A stretch of DNA of 64,000 bases from Croceifilum oryzae (GCF_030814315.1 NZ_JAUSUV010000006.1:186001-250000); one strand, 5' to 3'; positions 1-9,187 are shown, numbered from the stretch's first letter. Numbers and translations are program-made. The notes: generated by a model not told the origin, from the letters alone.

Positions 1-849
1 ATGAGTGTAAGTGGGCAAATTCAAGTCATTATCACTGGTGGAATTATACTTATACTCGGTTTTACGATCTTCAGCTCTTTTGTACATATTGAACCTACAA
101 ACCTTGCACCGGCTGTACCAATCAGTTTGTGGGATGTAGGCAAATCAGCAGCCCTCATATTTTGGTGCTTCACTGGCTGGGAAGCCGTAACGAATTTGAG
201 TGAGGAATTTGTAGATCCTAAACGTGATACATTGAAAGCGGTTACAATAGCAGCGATAATCATCGGAGTCCTATACTTTCTCACTGCTTTCTCTACAGTT
301 GGCACAGGTTCATATCTAAACGGAGCACAGGATGCTTTAGTGACGGTTATCAAACAATCATTTGGAAATTATGGTTCTGCTATTACAGGTGGATTAGGCT
401 TTTTTATCTGTATGGCTTCCATCACGGCTTACTTCGGGTCCTCCATACGGTCGGCCTATGCTCTCGCGCGAGATGAAAAAGCTCCTTCATTCATGAAGAG
501 TTTTAGTACGCGTTATTGCACTCCAGTAGGGGGAATTTATTTTCTGGCCGGAGGATGTGCAATCACTATGGCTCTTTATGCTACAGGTCTCATCCCATTA
601 TCTACTCTGATTCAATTGCCAAATGCTACCTATATTTTAACCTATATACTAGGTTGTGGGGCGGCCATTCGAATCTTTCGTGATTATAAGACTGCACGAC
701 TGTTTAGCTGGATTTCCCTTTTACTCTCTCTTGCCATTCTTCCATTTGTTGGATGGTCGCTGTTCTACCCAGTGACCATTACCCTATTTGTCAGCATTTT
801 TATCTGGAAAAAAGATCTTTTCTCTAAAGGATTGGCTCACTCTAATTAA
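1..849 (+). CDS. APC-family amino-acid permease, C-terminal part (5' end outside window)
   Basis: This is the last 282 residues of a multi-spanning amino-acid permease of the APC superfamily, which moves amino acids across the cytoplasmic membrane by exchange or cation/proton coupling. The ATG at base 1 is not the start: it aligns with Met144 of the complete paralogue at 1930-3204, and the two proteins are closely similar to the end (shared FWCF-GWEAV, EEFVDPKRDT, PLSTLIQLPNAT and FIWKKDLF). About seven membrane segments remain. It converges on the LysR gene and ends at a bidirectional hairpin. Substrate is unknown; YjeH/YfnA-like exporters are the nearest family I can name. Confidence 0.85.
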   Translation: MSVSGQIQVIITGGIILILGFTIFSSFVHIEPTNLAPAVPISLWDVGKSAALIFWCFTGWEAVTNLSEEFVDPKRDTLKAVTIAAIIIGVLYFLTAFSTVGTGSYLNGAQDALVTVIKQSFGNYGSAITGGLGFFICMASITAYFGSSIRSAYALARDEKAPSFMKSFSTRYCTPVGGIYFLAGGCAITMALYATGLIPLSTLIQLPNATYILTYILGCGAAIRIFRDYKTARLFSWISLLLSLAILPFVGWSLFYPVTITLFVSIFIWKKDLFSKGLAHSN

Positions 850-862
850 CACTCACTCTACG

Positions 863-898
863 AAAAAAGACTCGTACTGTGTACGGATCTTTTTTCTT
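863..898. terminator. Bidirectional terminator between permease and LysR gene
   Basis: The hairpin arms are 863-877 and 881-895, with an internal two-base mismatch. It has an A-run on the left and a T-run on the right, so it can stop transcription from both convergent genes. A closely related hairpin follows the second permease at 3310-3342. Confidence 0.7.
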
Positions 899-908
899 TA
901 TCTTCCAT

Positions 909-1811
909 CTAGGACTGCCCCCAAATCGCTTGATACTTCTTCACTAGTACCAACCATTCCCGAACAGCGGCGGTCATCCAGCGTTTTTTCGAGTATGCTA
1001 CCTGTGTGTAAACTTGACCTTGAATCACATCGGGTTGTAGCCAAGCTAGTTTCCCTTCACGAACCTCTGTTTGAACACTTATAAAAGGAAGGTACGCAAT
1101 TCCCAGCCCTGCATAAACACAACTTTTAATCGCCTCAATTGACCAAAACTCCATGTCCGATTCCGGCTTAATCCCCTGTTTTTGCATCGCATGTTCTAAG
1201 TAATTTCGATAGCTACATCCCGCTTCTGTGAGAAGAAGGGTCTCTTTTTGTAAGTCATGTAGCTCAAATATTTGGGTCTTAGTTAGGGAATGGTCAGGTG
1301 AAGTGACCAATCCAATTGGTTCAGGAACGATCGTCTCAATCTTTATATCCTCTTGCCCTCCAGAGTACGGCTCCAATAAAAATGCGATATCCAACTCTCC
1401 TCTAGCAACCTTCTGCCTCATTTGCCAGCATACCCCTGGCTTTAAAATAATCTTAACCTGAGGAAACTTCTGCTTATACTCGTGAATCAGAGCGGGTAAA
1501 CGATACGCTGCCAGCGATTCGGGTGACCCAATCGTAAGAACTCCCGAAGGAATGGAATCCGGTCGAATCGCTATTTTGGCCTCATCATGTAGTTGTATCA
1601 TCTGATTCGCATAAGGAAGGAGCCTCTGCCCCATTTCCGTTAAGATAATTTTCTTTCCGATCCGATCAAAAAGCGGACTCCCTAGCTCCTCTTCTAAAGC
1701 CTGAATCTGAGCGGTAATACTACTTTGCGCATATCCCAAGACATCAGCCGCTTTGGTAAAACCATTACACGATACAACGGTTCGAAACGCGATCAAATTT
1801 CGCAACTCCAT
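909..1811 (-). CDS. LysR-family transcriptional regulator
   Basis: A 300-residue DNA-binding regulator. Residues about 17-38 (GFTKAADVLGYAQSSITAQI) form the winged helix-turn-helix typical of LysR proteins, and the rest is the periplasmic-binding-like effector domain. I prefer the ATG at 1811 (MELRNLIAF) over the GTG at 1823 because GAGGTG lies nine bases upstream of the ATG and overlaps the GTG. It is transcribed divergently from the permease at 1930, the usual arrangement for a LysR gene and its target, and is convergent with the first permease. It probably controls one or both permeases in response to an amino acid; that is inference. Confidence 0.9.
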   Translation of the reverse strand: MELRNLIAFRTVVSCNGFTKAADVLGYAQSSITAQIQALEEELGSPLFDRIGKKIILTEMGQRLLPYANQMIQLHDEAKIAIRPDSIPSGVLTIGSPESLAAYRLPALIHEYKQKFPQVKIILKPGVCWQMRQKVARGELDIAFLLEPYSGGQEDIKIETIVPEPIGLVTSPDHSLTKTQIFELHDLQKETLLLTEAGCSYRNYLEHAMQKQGIKPESDMEFWSIEAIKSCVYAGLGIAYLPFISVQTEVREGKLAWLQPDVIQGQVYTQVAYSKKRWMTAAVREWLVLVKKYQAIWGQS

Positions 1812-1929
1812 GTGGTAGTTCACCTCATCAATCGATTTTTATGATGATTATAAACGAAACTATCTATTTTACTGATGATATATCTTTACAGTACCATACA
1901 GATATCAAAGTGAAAAAGGAGTGCGGTTA
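1812..1929. promoter_or_regulatory. Divergent promoter/operator region, lysR-permease
   Basis: This AT-rich 118-bp gap separates the divergent LysR and permease genes and contains the palindrome GATATATC at about 1878-1885. LysR proteins normally bind such shared intergenic regions. The exact operator and the -35/-10 boxes are not resolved. AAGGAG at 1916-1921 is the permease SD and sets its GTG start at 1930. Confidence 0.4.
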
Positions 1930-3204
1930 GTGGACACTCAACTTGCATTGCACAAAACAATCCGGCTTCCGCAAGCCATCGCTCTTTATATCGGATCCGT
2001 TATGGGTTCTGGCATTTTACTCGTACCGGGATTATCAGCAGAGATAGCTGGCCCTTCTGCATTACTCGCATGGGGGATCATGATGATACTCGTGTTTCCA
2101 ATGGCTCTTGTTATGGGGTGGTTATCAGCACTATATCCTCACTCTGGAGGAGTAGCTCATTATGTCACCAAAGCGTTTGGAGAGAAACTGGGAACGTTGG
2201 TAGGCTGGTTTTTCTTGATGTCCGTGATCATCGGAGCTCCTGTCAACGCATTAACAGGAGCTGGTTTTCTCGGTGCCGCTATCGGCGTAGGAGATACCGG
2301 ACAGATTGTCATTGCCATCATCATGATCATTTTAGCCTTAACTATGAATTATTTTGGGATGAAGGTAAGTGGGCAAATCCAAGTCATCCTTACCTGCGGA
2401 ATCGTACTTGTACTATGCCTTGTCATCTTTAGTTCGTTTTCACATATGGAGCCAGCAAACTTCCAACCTTTTGTACCACATGGTTGGTGGAATGTAGGAG
2501 AATCAGCGGCCATTTTATTTTGGTGCTTCATCGGCTGGGAAGCTGTAACGCATCTAAGTGAGGAATTTGTAGATCCTAAGCGTGATACAGTAAAAGCGGT
2601 TACCATAGCCGCTGTAATCGTTGGAGTCCTTTACTTTCTCACTGCTTTTGCGACAGTTGGCACCGCTTCATACCTAGACGGAGCACAGACGGCTTTGGTT
2701 GGGATTATTAAGAAATCGTTTGGAATTAGTGGTTCTGTCGTGACAGGTGGACTAGGCTTTTTTATCTGCATGGCTACCATGATTGCTTACTTTGGAGCCG
2801 CTTCTCGTCTGGCTTACGCCCTCTCACGAGCAGGGAAAGCTCCTGCATTTATGGGTCTATTCAATAAACGATATGGTACTCCAGTAGGCGGACTTTATTT
2901 CTTGACCGGGGCATTTGTGATTATCATGTCTCTATACGCTACAGGTTTCATTCCATTATCGACTCTGATTCAATTGCCAAATGCTACCTTTATTATGACC
3001 TATTTGTTCGGTTGTGCAGCGGCCATTCGAATCTTTCGCGATTTTAAGACTGCACGACTGTTTAGCTGGATTTCTTTTTTACTTACCCTTTCTATCATTC
3101 CATTTGTTGGATGGGCGCTATTCTATCCAGTGGCAATTACCCTATTTGTAAGCATTTTTATCTGGAAAAAGGATCTTTTCGCTCAATCGATTGACACACT
3201 CTAA
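1930..3204 (+). CDS. APC-family amino-acid permease (paralogue of the gene at 1-849)
   Basis: A complete 424-residue membrane transporter with about twelve hydrophobic segments. The N-terminus carries the conserved APC helix-1 signature SVMGSGILLVPG. The GTG at 1930 is the preferred start because AAGGAG (1916-1921) lies eight bases upstream; the in-frame GTG at 1921 overlaps that SD. Helix pattern and length fit the YjeH/YfnA branch, which includes amino-acid exporters and exchangers. The gene diverges from the LysR regulator and is a diverged duplicate of the permease before it. Substrate cannot be read from sequence. Confidence 0.88.
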   Translation: MDTQLALHKTIRLPQAIALYIGSVMGSGILLVPGLSAEIAGPSALLAWGIMMILVFPMALVMGWLSALYPHSGGVAHYVTKAFGEKLGTLVGWFFLMSVIIGAPVNALTGAGFLGAAIGVGDTGQIVIAIIMIILALTMNYFGMKVSGQIQVILTCGIVLVLCLVIFSSFSHMEPANFQPFVPHGWWNVGESAAILFWCFIGWEAVTHLSEEFVDPKRDTVKAVTIAAVIVGVLYFLTAFATVGTASYLDGAQTALVGIIKKSFGISGSVVTGGLGFFICMATMIAYFGAASRLAYALSRAGKAPAFMGLFNKRYGTPVGGLYFLTGAFVIIMSLYATGFIPLSTLIQLPNATFIMTYLFGCAAAIRIFRDFKTARLFSWISFLLTLSIIPFVGWALFYPVAITLFVSIFIWKKDLFAQSIDTL

Positions 3205-3241
3205 TTGACAATTAGCAGAAGGATCGATACAATTTTAGGTA

Positions 3242-3299
3242 ACTTGCTCCATCGGTAGTGCCTTGCAAGACTTGGCAAGTTGCTACCGATGGAGTGAGT
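3242..3299. repeat. Large hairpin upstream of typA
   Basis: Bases 3242-3258 pair with 3283-3299. The core CTCCATCGGTAG / CTACCGATGGAG is a perfect 12-bp stem, extended by five more pairs including two G-U, and an inner CTTGC/GCAAG stem lies within the loop. It sits between the permease and a terminator-like hairpin. The duplicated permease's downstream region lacks it, so it looks inserted. It is not a terminator itself, since no T-run follows. Confidence 0.6.
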
Positions 3300-3309
3300 C
3301 CACACCAAG

Positions 3310-3342
3310 AAAAAGGACTCGTACTTTGTGCGGGTCTTTTTT
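3310..3342 (+). terminator. Terminator after second permease
   Basis: The hairpin AAAAAGGACTCGTAC-TTT-GTGCGGGTCTTTTT ends in a T-run. It is a diverged copy of the terminator at 863-898, so the permease duplication extended past the stop codon. It lies in the typA leader, so it may also attenuate read-through into typA. Confidence 0.65.
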
Positions 3343-3407
3343 CTTTCCTTTCCATGTGGTACGATTTCGAAGAACATATATTTGAAGAAAAGGTGAACAA
3401 GAACCTC

Positions 3408-5246
3408 ATGAAACCAGAACAGATTCGCAACATCGCGATTATCGCGCACGTAGACCATGGGAAAACAACATTGGTTGATGCGATGTTGAAGCAAAGTCGT
3501 ATATTCCGCGCCAATCAACAAGTAGATGAGCGCGTGATGGATTCCAACGCACTCGAGCGCGAACGTGGAATCACTATTCTAGCGAAAAATACTGCCATTG
3601 ATTATAAAGGAATCAAGATTAACATCATTGATACTCCTGGACACGCAGACTTTGGTGGAGAAGTAGAGCGTGTGATGAACATGGTAGACGGTGTGCTACT
3701 ACTCGTAGACTCAGTAGAAGGACCGATGCCGCAAACCAAATTTGTTCTTCGTCAAGCACTCGAGCGCGGACATAAAGTAGTAGTGGTTATCAATAAAATC
3801 GACCGTGAAAATGCACGTCCTGATTACGTGATCGATACTACTTTTGACCTGTTTGTTGACTTGGGAGCAAGTGATGAGCAATGTGAATTCCCTGTTATCT
3901 ATGCAAGTGGTCTTGCTGGGACTTCGGGACTCGAACCTGATCAGTTAGGCGAAACCATGGAGCCACTCCTTGACACGATTCTGGAAACCCTACCTTCCCC
4001 AAATGTGGATGTAGAAGGACCTACTCAGATGCAAGCAACACTGCTTGGTTTTGATGAGTACAAAGGACAAATCGTCATTGGTCGTCTTCATCGTGGTAAG
4101 TTAAAGCGGAATCAGAGTATCACCGTTATGGCGGCAGATGGCACCACTCGCAATGCACGCGCAGCTCAAGTCTTTACTCATCAAGGTCTCGCACGTGTAG
4201 AAGTAGAGGAAGCTTCGGCTGGAGATATCATCGCTGTAACTGGTTTAGGTGAGGTGCGGATTGGAGATACATTAGCCGATCCAAACCACACAGAAGCATT
4301 GCCTTCTATTACAGTAGAAGAACCAACTCTACGGATGACGATTGGGGTTAATACTAGTCCGTTTGCAGGTCAAGATGGTACCTTTGTCACATCACGTAAA
4401 CTTCGTGAACGACTCTATCGCGAAGCAGAACGCGACGTGGCTCTTCGTGTGGAGGACACCGAATCCGCAGATAACTTCATGGTTTCAGGTCGTGGTGAGC
4501 TTCACTTAGGCATTTTGATTGAAAACATGCGCCGTGAAGGATACGAATTCCAAGTAAGTAAGCCTGAGGTAATCATCAAGGAAATCAACGGAAAGAAACA
4601 TGAACCTGTTGAAGCAGTTGAAATTGAAGTGGGCAGTGACCATCAAGGTGCTGTAGTAGAACTACTTGGTATTCGTAAAGGTCAGATGAAGGACATGGAG
4701 ATCTTAGACAATGGAAATATCCACTTCTCTTATCTCGTCCCATCACGAGGCTTGCTCGGATTCCGTCAACAATTGCTTACCGCAACACGTGGAGAAGCAT
4801 TGATGAACTCCCTACTCGCTGGTTATGAACCATATGCAGGCGACATCGACACACATGGCTTTGGCTCCCTTATCGCATGGGAATCTGGAACAGCTACCAC
4901 CTATGCCCTTCATTCGGCACAAGAGCGTGGACAAATGTTTGTCACTCCAGGTACCGATGTCTACGAAGGAATGGTAATCGGACAACACATTCGTGATAAC
5001 GATCTCGAAGTAAACGTATGTAAAAAGAAACACCTTACCAGTATCCGTAGTGCGACCAAGGAAGAAGCCCTACGTCTCGATACTCCACGTCAGATGTCGA
5101 TCGATGATGCCATCGAGTATTTGAAAGATGACGAGTTATTGGAAGTAACTCCGAAAACATTCCGTATTCGGAAACGTTACCTTTCTAAGACAGATCGCTC
5201 ACGTTACAACAAAAACAAAGGCTATCATGCTTCACGATCTGAATAG
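3408..5246 (+). CDS. typA: GTPase TypA/BipA
   Basis: A 612-residue translational GTPase that acts on ribosomes in stress and ribosome biogenesis. Seen directly: the G1 loop AHVDHGKTT at residues 13-21, the ERGITI switch, DTPGH, NKID, the EF-G-like domains II/III/V and the BipA-specific C-terminal domain ending in an RKRYL region. The ATG at 3408 is chosen because [19 protein letters not shown] matches family N-termini and the length equals the usual ~613; AAAAGGTG lies upstream. An open frame continues to 3258 but runs through the upstream hairpins. It is a single-gene unit followed by its own terminator. Confidence 0.97.
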   Translation: MKPEQIRNIAIIAHVDHGKTTLVDAMLKQSRIFRANQQVDERVMDSNALERERGITILAKNTAIDYKGIKINIIDTPGHADFGGEVERVMNMVDGVLLLVDSVEGPMPQTKFVLRQALERGHKVVVVINKIDRENARPDYVIDTTFDLFVDLGASDEQCEFPVIYASGLAGTSGLEPDQLGETMEPLLDTILETLPSPNVDVEGPTQMQATLLGFDEYKGQIVIGRLHRGKLKRNQSITVMAADGTTRNARAAQVFTHQGLARVEVEEASAGDIIAVTGLGEVRIGDTLADPNHTEALPSITVEEPTLRMTIGVNTSPFAGQDGTFVTSRKLRERLYREAERDVALRVEDTESADNFMVSGRGELHLGILIENMRREGYEFQVSKPEVIIKEINGKKHEPVEAVEIEVGSDHQGAVVELLGIRKGQMKDMEILDNGNIHFSYLVPSRGLLGFRQQLLTATRGEALMNSLLAGYEPYAGDIDTHGFGSLIAWESGTATTYALHSAQERGQMFVTPGTDVYEGMVIGQHIRDNDLEVNVCKKKHLTSIRSATKEEALRLDTPRQMSIDDAIEYLKDDELLEVTPKTFRIRKRYLSKTDRSRYNKNKGYHASRSE

Positions 5247-5283
5247 AGAAAAGATGGTACTATAAAAATTAAAGATTAACTAA

Positions 5284-5331
5284 GCGGCTTTCATCCTGAA
5301 TTCCACAGGACTGAGGGCCGTTTCGTTTTTG
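5284..5331 (+). terminator. Terminator of typA
   Basis: The imperfect hairpin CGGCTTTCATCCT / AGGACTGAGGGCCG is followed by TTTCGTTTTT, 38 bases after the typA stop codon. Confidence 0.65.
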
Positions 5332-5455
5332 TTGCCATAACTCAAAATTGGCACTATCTACACTAACCTATAACAATCACAAATTTTAGTACCATGAGTA
5401 TAAATAAATGGTAGTATCATTCGGATGGTTCTAAAGTGATAAGGAGAGGAGATCA

Positions 5456-6151
5456 TTGCCTAATTTTTTCCACAAACACAACAATCGTTATCAATTAAAA
5501 AAACGTAAGCTTTGCCACTTTACACCGCGTAATCCTTGTCATTGCCCCTCCTGTAGAAAATTTTTTGTTATTCATACTAGAGAATCAATGGGGCTTCAGG
5601 GACCTACCGGACCTCAGGGGCTAGCAGGACCCCAAGGACCTGATGGATTTCAAGGACCTACTAACCAAGCTACTGGAGCTACTGGAGTTATAGGACCTCA
5701 ACGAACTGGTGTTATAGGACCTACTGCATTATTTATATCGAGTGGATTGGAAGCTTTAGCCGGTACAAATCAAAATATCGTAAATGATGGACTCATTACA
5801 TTTGTTACCATTCAAAATGAGGGAACCGGAATTACTTTCAATGGTACAAATACGTTTACTCTTAATGCACCTGGTCTCTATCATGTAGAATGGAATGTAA
5901 ACTTAGCTGCAAATAGTGCAGCAAGTGCCTTTGGTTTATTACAAAATGGAGTACCTGGAGTTTCAACTATGGGACACGCATCAACCTCTGGAGGGAATAT
6001 GGGGGGAGGTGCTATCATTCGAGTTCTCTCAGGAGCTCCCATTCCGATTGCATTACAAAATAGATCTGGAGCAACTAGAACAATCGTGATAAATACTGGT
6101 GCTAGTGCAAGTATACGTATTGCTAGATTTGCAGATGGACCAGCAGCATAA
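5456..6151 (+). CDS. Collagen-like spore-surface protein (BclA type)
   Basis: A 231-residue protein. Residues about 1-40 are basic and Cys/His rich, about 45-85 are Gly-X-Y collagen triplets (GPTGPQGLAGPQGPDG), and the remainder is a beta-rich TNF/C1q-like trimerisation domain ending ASIRIARF. Proteins of this design form hair-like filaments on the exosporium or spore surface. It starts at TTG 5456 with AAGGAGAGG at 5441-5449, six bases upstream. It is followed 50 bp later by a close paralogue whose start codon is changed, and its C-terminal domain resembles that of the large collagen-like protein at 34764-36383. No signal peptide is seen. Confidence 0.8.
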   Translation: MPNFFHKHNNRYQLKKRKLCHFTPRNPCHCPSCRKFFVIHTRESMGLQGPTGPQGLAGPQGPDGFQGPTNQATGATGVIGPQRTGVIGPTALFISSGLEALAGTNQNIVNDGLITFVTIQNEGTGITFNGTNTFTLNAPGLYHVEWNVNLAANSAASAFGLLQNGVPGVSTMGHASTSGGNMGGGAIIRVLSGAPIPIALQNRSGATRTIVINTGASASIRIARFADGPAA

Positions 6152-6200
6152 GCATTTATAAAATTTTAAAATCAGGTATATCAGATAGGAGAGGAGATAA

Positions 6201-6842
6201 TTATCTAAATTTTTTAATAAAAAACGTAAATTATGCAATAAAAAAAAATATAAAGTCCGTCCTTGTCACCCCTGCAAAAAAAAGGTTATTGTTCATTGTC
6301 ATGGACCTACCGGGCCTCCAGGATCTCAAGGGCTTCAAGGACCTCAAGGACCTCAAGGACCTCAAGGAACAACTGGACCTACCGGGCCTACTGGACCTAC
6401 CGGACCTACTGGATCTACCGGACCTACTGGATTTTTCACTAGTGCAGTTGAAGCACTAACTGGTGCAACTCAAGCTGTTCCGGTAAATGGGCTCGTTACA
6501 TTTCAAACAATTGAAAACGAGGGAAGCGGAATTACTTTCAATGGTCTAAATACCTTTACCCTTAACGCACTTGGTCTTTATCATGTAGTATGGAATGTAA
6601 ACTTAGCATTAAATAGTGGTGCAAGTGCTTTTGCTTTTCTTCAAAACGGAGTATCTGGAGTCTCAGCAATGGGAAATGCAGCAACCGTAGGAGGGAATAT
6701 GGGAGGTGGCGCTATCATTCGTGTGTTCGGACCGCCCATTCCAATTGCATTACAAAATAGGTCTGCGGCAATTAGAACGATCGTGCCTACAAATGGTTCT
6801 TCTGCTGCAAGTATACGTATTGTTAGATATTCAGATGGTTAA
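6201..6842 (+). pseudogene. Second collagen-like gene, intact frame but start codon TTG changed to TTA
   Basis: An uninterrupted 213-codon frame closely parallels the preceding gene: a basic Cys/His-rich N-terminus, triplets [16 protein letters not shown], then a TNF-like domain ending [10 protein letters not shown] and spacing are also conserved (AGGAGAGG at 6187-6194, then six bases), but the codon aligned with the paralogue's TTG start is TTA. An in-frame TAA lies directly before it, and no ATG, GTG or TTG occurs in frame before the C-terminal domain. Either translation initiates at a non-standard codon or the gene has recently been silenced. The lack of frameshifts argues for recent loss, a reading error or continued use. 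Confidence 0.75.
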
Positions 6843-6900
6843 ATCCGTGGAAATGTAAAAATGACTTATCATTATCTGATAAGATACTTAGATTTGCATG

Positions 6901-6957
6901 AAAAAGCCCCCTAAAAGTAGACAGTTTTATGATTTCAACTGTCTACTTTTAGGGGGC
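6901..6957 (-). terminator. Terminator of the hmgA/flavin-reductase operon
   Basis: A perfect 21-bp stem (6906-6926 with 6937-6957) and ten-base loop. On the minus strand it is followed by TTTTT (6901-6905). It lies 38 bases past the flavin reductase stop. Confidence 0.85.
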
Positions 6958-6994
6958 ATATCATTCTGTACATCAACCTTTTTTATGACTCCCT

Positions 6995-7633
6995 CTATTC
7001 CTTCTCCTCTAGCCACGCTTCATAGGACTTACGTGGCATCGCATATGTTTCTCCAATATTTCCGTAGTATAAACCAGCTAATCGCCCTACAGGTTGTAGT
7101 TGGTCCGTGTTAATTTTCCCATCCGTCAGCAAGTCATCTTGTACATGGAACTGGACGATTTCACCAACGATAAAGTCTGAATTCGGAGCGTCAGCTGTCC
7201 CACCCATTGGAATGATTTGATGCAGTTTACATTCTAATTGAACTTTACTCTCTCGAATGCGTGGCACTTTCACCACTTCACTCGGTTCTAGCGTAAATCC
7301 AGCCGCCTCTACCTCACTCACATCGCTTGGGAATTCGGTAGCGGTCTCATTTACCATAGTCACGTTGGTTTCATCGACCACATGAACGACAAATTCACCA
7401 TTTAACCGGATATTGCTAGCGGTATCTTTTTGAATATTTCCCGGCTTGCGATTAACGGTAAAGCCGATCATAGGAGGATTGGTACTTACGGCTGTATAGA
7501 AGCTAAAAGGAGCCGCATTTACGATCCCCTCTTGATTGATAGAGGTAACAAATGCGATCGGTCGAGGTAATACACTACCAATCATCAATTTATAATTGTC
7601 TTTCTGGGTTAATTGTTTAGGATCGAGTCGCAA
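6995..7633 (-). CDS. Flavin reductase family protein (FMN-binding split barrel)
   Basis: A 212-residue protein of the flavin-reductase-like domain family, which binds FMN and reduces it, or uses it in small oxidoreductases. The N-terminal LMIGSVLPRPIAFVTS and NAAPFSFYTAVSTNPPM are the characteristic FMN-site segments. It starts at TTG 7633, with AAGGAGG eight bases upstream. It lies 13 bases downstream of the homogentisate dioxygenase gene and shares its operon, so it may supply reduced flavin to an aromatic oxygenase or act on a catabolic by-product. The specific substrate is unknown. Confidence 0.8.
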   Translation of the reverse strand: MRLDPKQLTQKDNYKLMIGSVLPRPIAFVTSINQEGIVNAAPFSFYTAVSTNPPMIGFTVNRKPGNIQKDTASNIRLNGEFVVHVVDETNVTMVNETATEFPSDVSEVEAAGFTLEPSEVVKVPRIRESKVQLECKLHQIIPMGGTADAPNSDFIVGEIVQFHVQDDLLTDGKINTDQLQPVGRLAGLYYGNIGETYAMPRKSYEAWLEEKE

Positions 7634-7646
7634 TCCTCATTCCTCC

Positions 7647-8807
7647 TTACGATTTTCGATTCCATGACAACATATACTCTGTATCTTCGGTCTCTAACGC
7701 AGATTCGGCTATTTTTAGAGGACGGAAGGTATCGATCATGACTGCCAACTCTTCCGTTCTAGTCTTACCAATTGAGCCTTCTACTTTACCGGGATGAGGT
7801 CCGTGTGGAATCCCACTTGGATGTAGAGTAATAGACCCTTCTTGGATCCCATTGCGGCTCATAAAATTCCCCCGCACATAGTACAAAACCTCATCACTCT
7901 CTACATTGCTATGGTAATAAGGAGCTGGGACGGCTTCTGGATGGTAATCATACATACGTGGTACAAAGGAACAGATTACAAAGTTTGGTCCTGCAAATGT
8001 CTGATGAACAGGTGGTGGTTGATGGATCGAACCTGTAATCGGTTCGAAATCATGAATGCTAAATGCCCACGGATGAAGGTAACCGTCCCATCCTACAACA
8101 TCCAATGGATGAAAATCGTACGTATAGCCGTGTAACTGATTTCTCGCTTTTACCCGGACTTCATAGCTACCTTTGCTTTCATAAGCCACTAATTGAGTCG
8201 GAATCCGGATATCTCGCTCACAAAACGGACTGTGTTCGGCTAGCTGTCCATATTCATTGCGATAGCGCCTCGGAATCGTAATCTCGCCTGTGGTTTCTAC
8301 TACCAACATGCGAATCGGATATGTATCTGCTACTACTCGATACGTCGTACCAATTGGAATCACCAAATAGTCACCTTGCTGAAACGGTAGCTCTCCGAAG
8401 ATCGTTTCTAACTTTCCACTTCCCTCGTGGATAAAAAGGACCTCATCCCCATCTGCATTCCGATAGAAATAATCCATCGGTTCAGATGCATACACGGTTG
8501 AAATAGCACAATCCTCGTTTGCTAACGAGTACACCCTTCCATCGATGCAATCTCCCTTTGCCTCATGTCGAAAGGTAAAGAAATGTCGATGTCGATTCGC
8601 TCCCTCTTCTTCGAGGGTAACAATCCAATCACGAATCTTACGGTACTGGCTCACTTGAGTAGGTGGATTCACATGATATAAGATGGATTGGATTCCAGAA
8701 AAGCCTTTCGTTCCCATCACTTGCTCATGATAAAGGCTTCCATCTGGTTGGCGAAATTGAATATGTCTCTTATGTGGTAATTTCCCTAATTGATGATAAA
8801 ACGGCAT
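7647..8807 (-). CDS. hmgA: Homogentisate 1,2-dioxygenase
   Basis: A 386-residue Fe(II) dioxygenase of the cupin fold that opens the ring of homogentisate in phenylalanine/tyrosine breakdown. The iron-site region near the C-terminus is recognisable: HSNVESDEVLYYVRGNF followed by HPSGIPHGPHPG, supplying the His/Glu ligands. The ATG at 8807 is preferred (GGAAGGA upstream) over the in-frame GTG at 8825, which overlaps that SD. The protein is shorter than proteobacterial HmgA (~430), as is usual for the Gram-positive branch. The remaining pathway genes, fumarylacetoacetase and maleylacetoacetate isomerase, are not in the window. Confidence 0.87.
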   Translation of the reverse strand: MPFYHQLGKLPHKRHIQFRQPDGSLYHEQVMGTKGFSGIQSILYHVNPPTQVSQYRKIRDWIVTLEEEGANRHRHFFTFRHEAKGDCIDGRVYSLANEDCAISTVYASEPMDYFYRNADGDEVLFIHEGSGKLETIFGELPFQQGDYLVIPIGTTYRVVADTYPIRMLVVETTGEITIPRRYRNEYGQLAEHSPFCERDIRIPTQLVAYESKGSYEVRVKARNQLHGYTYDFHPLDVVGWDGYLHPWAFSIHDFEPITGSIHQPPPVHQTFAGPNFVICSFVPRMYDYHPEAVPAPYYHSNVESDEVLYYVRGNFMSRNGIQEGSITLHPSGIPHGPHPGKVEGSIGKTRTEELAVMIDTFRPLKIAESALETEDTEYMLSWNRKS

Positions 8808-8902
8808 AACACCACTTCCTTCCACAATGGTCTGATAGAAAGATTAGTCAATTTTATCTTATCAGATTAGTAAAGTATTTTACACCAATGATAGTGACTG
8901 AT

Positions 8903-8937
8903 AAAAAGAGGATGCCACTAAAATAAGTAGCATCCTC
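8903..8937 (-). terminator. Terminator of the small membrane-protein gene
   Basis: An 8-bp stem GAGGATGC/GCATCCTC, followed on the minus strand by TTTTT. It lies about 20 bases past the stop of the gene at 8957. Confidence 0.75.
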
Positions 8938-8956
8938 TCTGTATTACTCAATTAAT

Positions 8957-9187
8957 TTATAAAAAATTCCAATTTGCAAAATCGACAAACCATCCAAATA
9001 GGCTAAATAGCTCCATCGCAAAAAAGACAATCGAAATAATGGAAATGATAAATAGAATCAGGACCCAAATTTTAAGGTTTTTTCCCTTTTTAAATAACAT
9101 CATAACACCCAAGACAATCAAAACTACTAGTGAAATCAAAAAACCTAAACCAGAGAAGAGAATTCCTCCTAGTGTATCCCAGGGCAC
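8957..9187 (-). CDS. Small two-helix membrane protein, function unknown
   Basis: A 76-residue hydrophobic protein with two predicted membrane helices (about 9-31 and 40-66) joined by a short basic loop KKGKNLK, which should face the cytoplasm. It starts at GTG 9187 behind AGGAGGTG with seven-base spacing, so it is very likely expressed. It has its own terminator and no operon partner. I do not recognise the family. Confidence 0.65.
   Translation of the reverse strand: MPWDTLGGILFSGLGFLISLVVLIVLGVMMLFKKGKNLKIWVLILFIISIISIVFFAMELFSLFGWFVDFANWNFL

Noticed and set aside
3201-3521. Minus-strand frames of 100-106 residues before typA
   Set aside because: They run through the hairpins and typA start in antisense, with no SD and no recognisable protein.
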